Origin: a virus
Strand: one strand, 5' to 3'
Length of the DNA: 52,282 nucleotides
IMG/VR virus record: IMGVR_UViG_3300006789_000002
Coordinates: 1-52,282 of that record
The notes under the pieces are model-generated. The model saw only the letters and a program-made list of their open reading frames with translations. It searched no databases and was not told the origin of the DNA. A program made the position numbers and the translations under genes. This document shows, piece after piece, positions 51,937 through 52,282 of the stretch. How positions within the stretch are numbered: the first letter of the stretch is position 1; every line of letters starts with the position of its first letter.

Positions 51937-52282
51937 ATGGCAACCGTTAAAGTAATAGATTTAATTGATAGAGCTGAGGAGATCTTACAGGATACTACCA
52001 ACGTAAGATGGTCCCAACAAACTCTATTGAACTATTTAAACGATGCTCAAAGAGAGGTCGTTTTATTTAGACCAGACGCAAACCCAATTAATGAAACATT
52101 TACTCTAGCAGCAAACAGTGCAAAACAAACACTACCAAGTTCAGCACTAAGATTAATATCAATTTATAAGAATACGAATCCAACAACAAAACCAATTACT
52201 AATATTGAAAGAAGGGTGTTGGATGACCAAATAGAAGACTGGCATGGAACCACAGGAACTAATGTTGAGCACTATGCTTATG
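51937..52282 (+). CDS. Head-tail adaptor (5' part, continues at base 1)
   Basis: First 115 codons of the gene completed at 1-432. The N-terminus (VIDLIDRAEEILQDTTNVRW, NYLNDAQREVVLFRPDANP) is helical, as in podovirus adaptor proteins. The reading frame matches exactly through the 112-base terminal repeat. Confidence 0.65.
   Translation, partial: MATVKVIDLIDRAEEILQDTTNVRWSQQTLLNYLNDAQREVVLFRPDANPINETFTLAANSAKQTLPSSALRLISIYKNTNPTTKPITNIERRVLDDQIEDWHGTTGTNVEHYAY
52171..52282. repeat. Terminal direct repeat (copy 2)
   Basis: Identical to bases 1-112, as described there. Confidence 0.95.

Overview
The window is an essentially complete, AT-rich tailed-phage genome. Its first 112 bases recur exactly at the end (1-112 = 52171-52282), so the contig closes into a circle of 52,170 bp and one gene (start at 51937, end at 432) runs across the junction. 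The order small terminase, large terminase, portal, scaffold, HK97-fold coat, tail proteins, GNAT-like and internal virion proteins, then one very large internal protein is that of marine podovirus-like phages. Lipoprotein and signal-peptide genes and an outer-membrane pore point to a Gram-negative host. A tyrosine integrase makes it probably temperate, but I recognise no CI-type repressor. I see no tRNA, DNA polymerase, RNA polymerase, ribonucleotide reductase, CRISPR array or insertion sequence.

Layout. 44.2-52.3 kb plus 0-9.7 kb (+): lysis genes (XhlA-like, DUF5675), HNH nuclease, terminases, portal, scaffold, coat, connectors, then three tandem tail fibres, two ending in S74 self-cleaving chaperones. 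9.7-15.4 kb (+): a holin-like gene leads into an accessory cassette, CsgF, CsgG, a curlin-like repeat protein, a FecR-domain protein and a CHASE2 adenylate cyclase, followed by a basic peptide and a second holin-like gene. 15.9-31.2 kb (+): tail and host-specificity proteins, fibre-assembly chaperone, internal virion proteins and the 2483-residue protein. 31.3-35.6 kb (-): integrase and a recombination module (ERF annealase, YqaJ exonuclease, SSB-like protein, PD-(D/E)XK nuclease, DUF1289 and ribbon-helix-helix proteins). 35.7-40.6 kb (+): replication initiator-like HTH protein, DnaB helicase, Ref-like HNH nuclease, many small proteins and a run of very basic peptides, closed by a terminator. 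40.7-44.1 kb (-): an early-type operon of small unknown proteins behind a strong promoter.

Two things stand out. First, the 40.7-44.1 kb operon carries three type I hammerhead self-cleaving ribozymes, each starting at the stop codon of one gene and ending just before the ribosome binding site of the next, so the transcript should cut itself into single-gene messages. Second, the phage carries a complete curli-type secretion pore and fibre subunit together with a FecR protein and an intact adenylate cyclase, all overlapping and apparently translationally coupled. In this cassette each signal peptide is encoded almost exactly inside the overlap with the preceding gene. Function of both systems in the phage is inference; the sequence features are directly visible.
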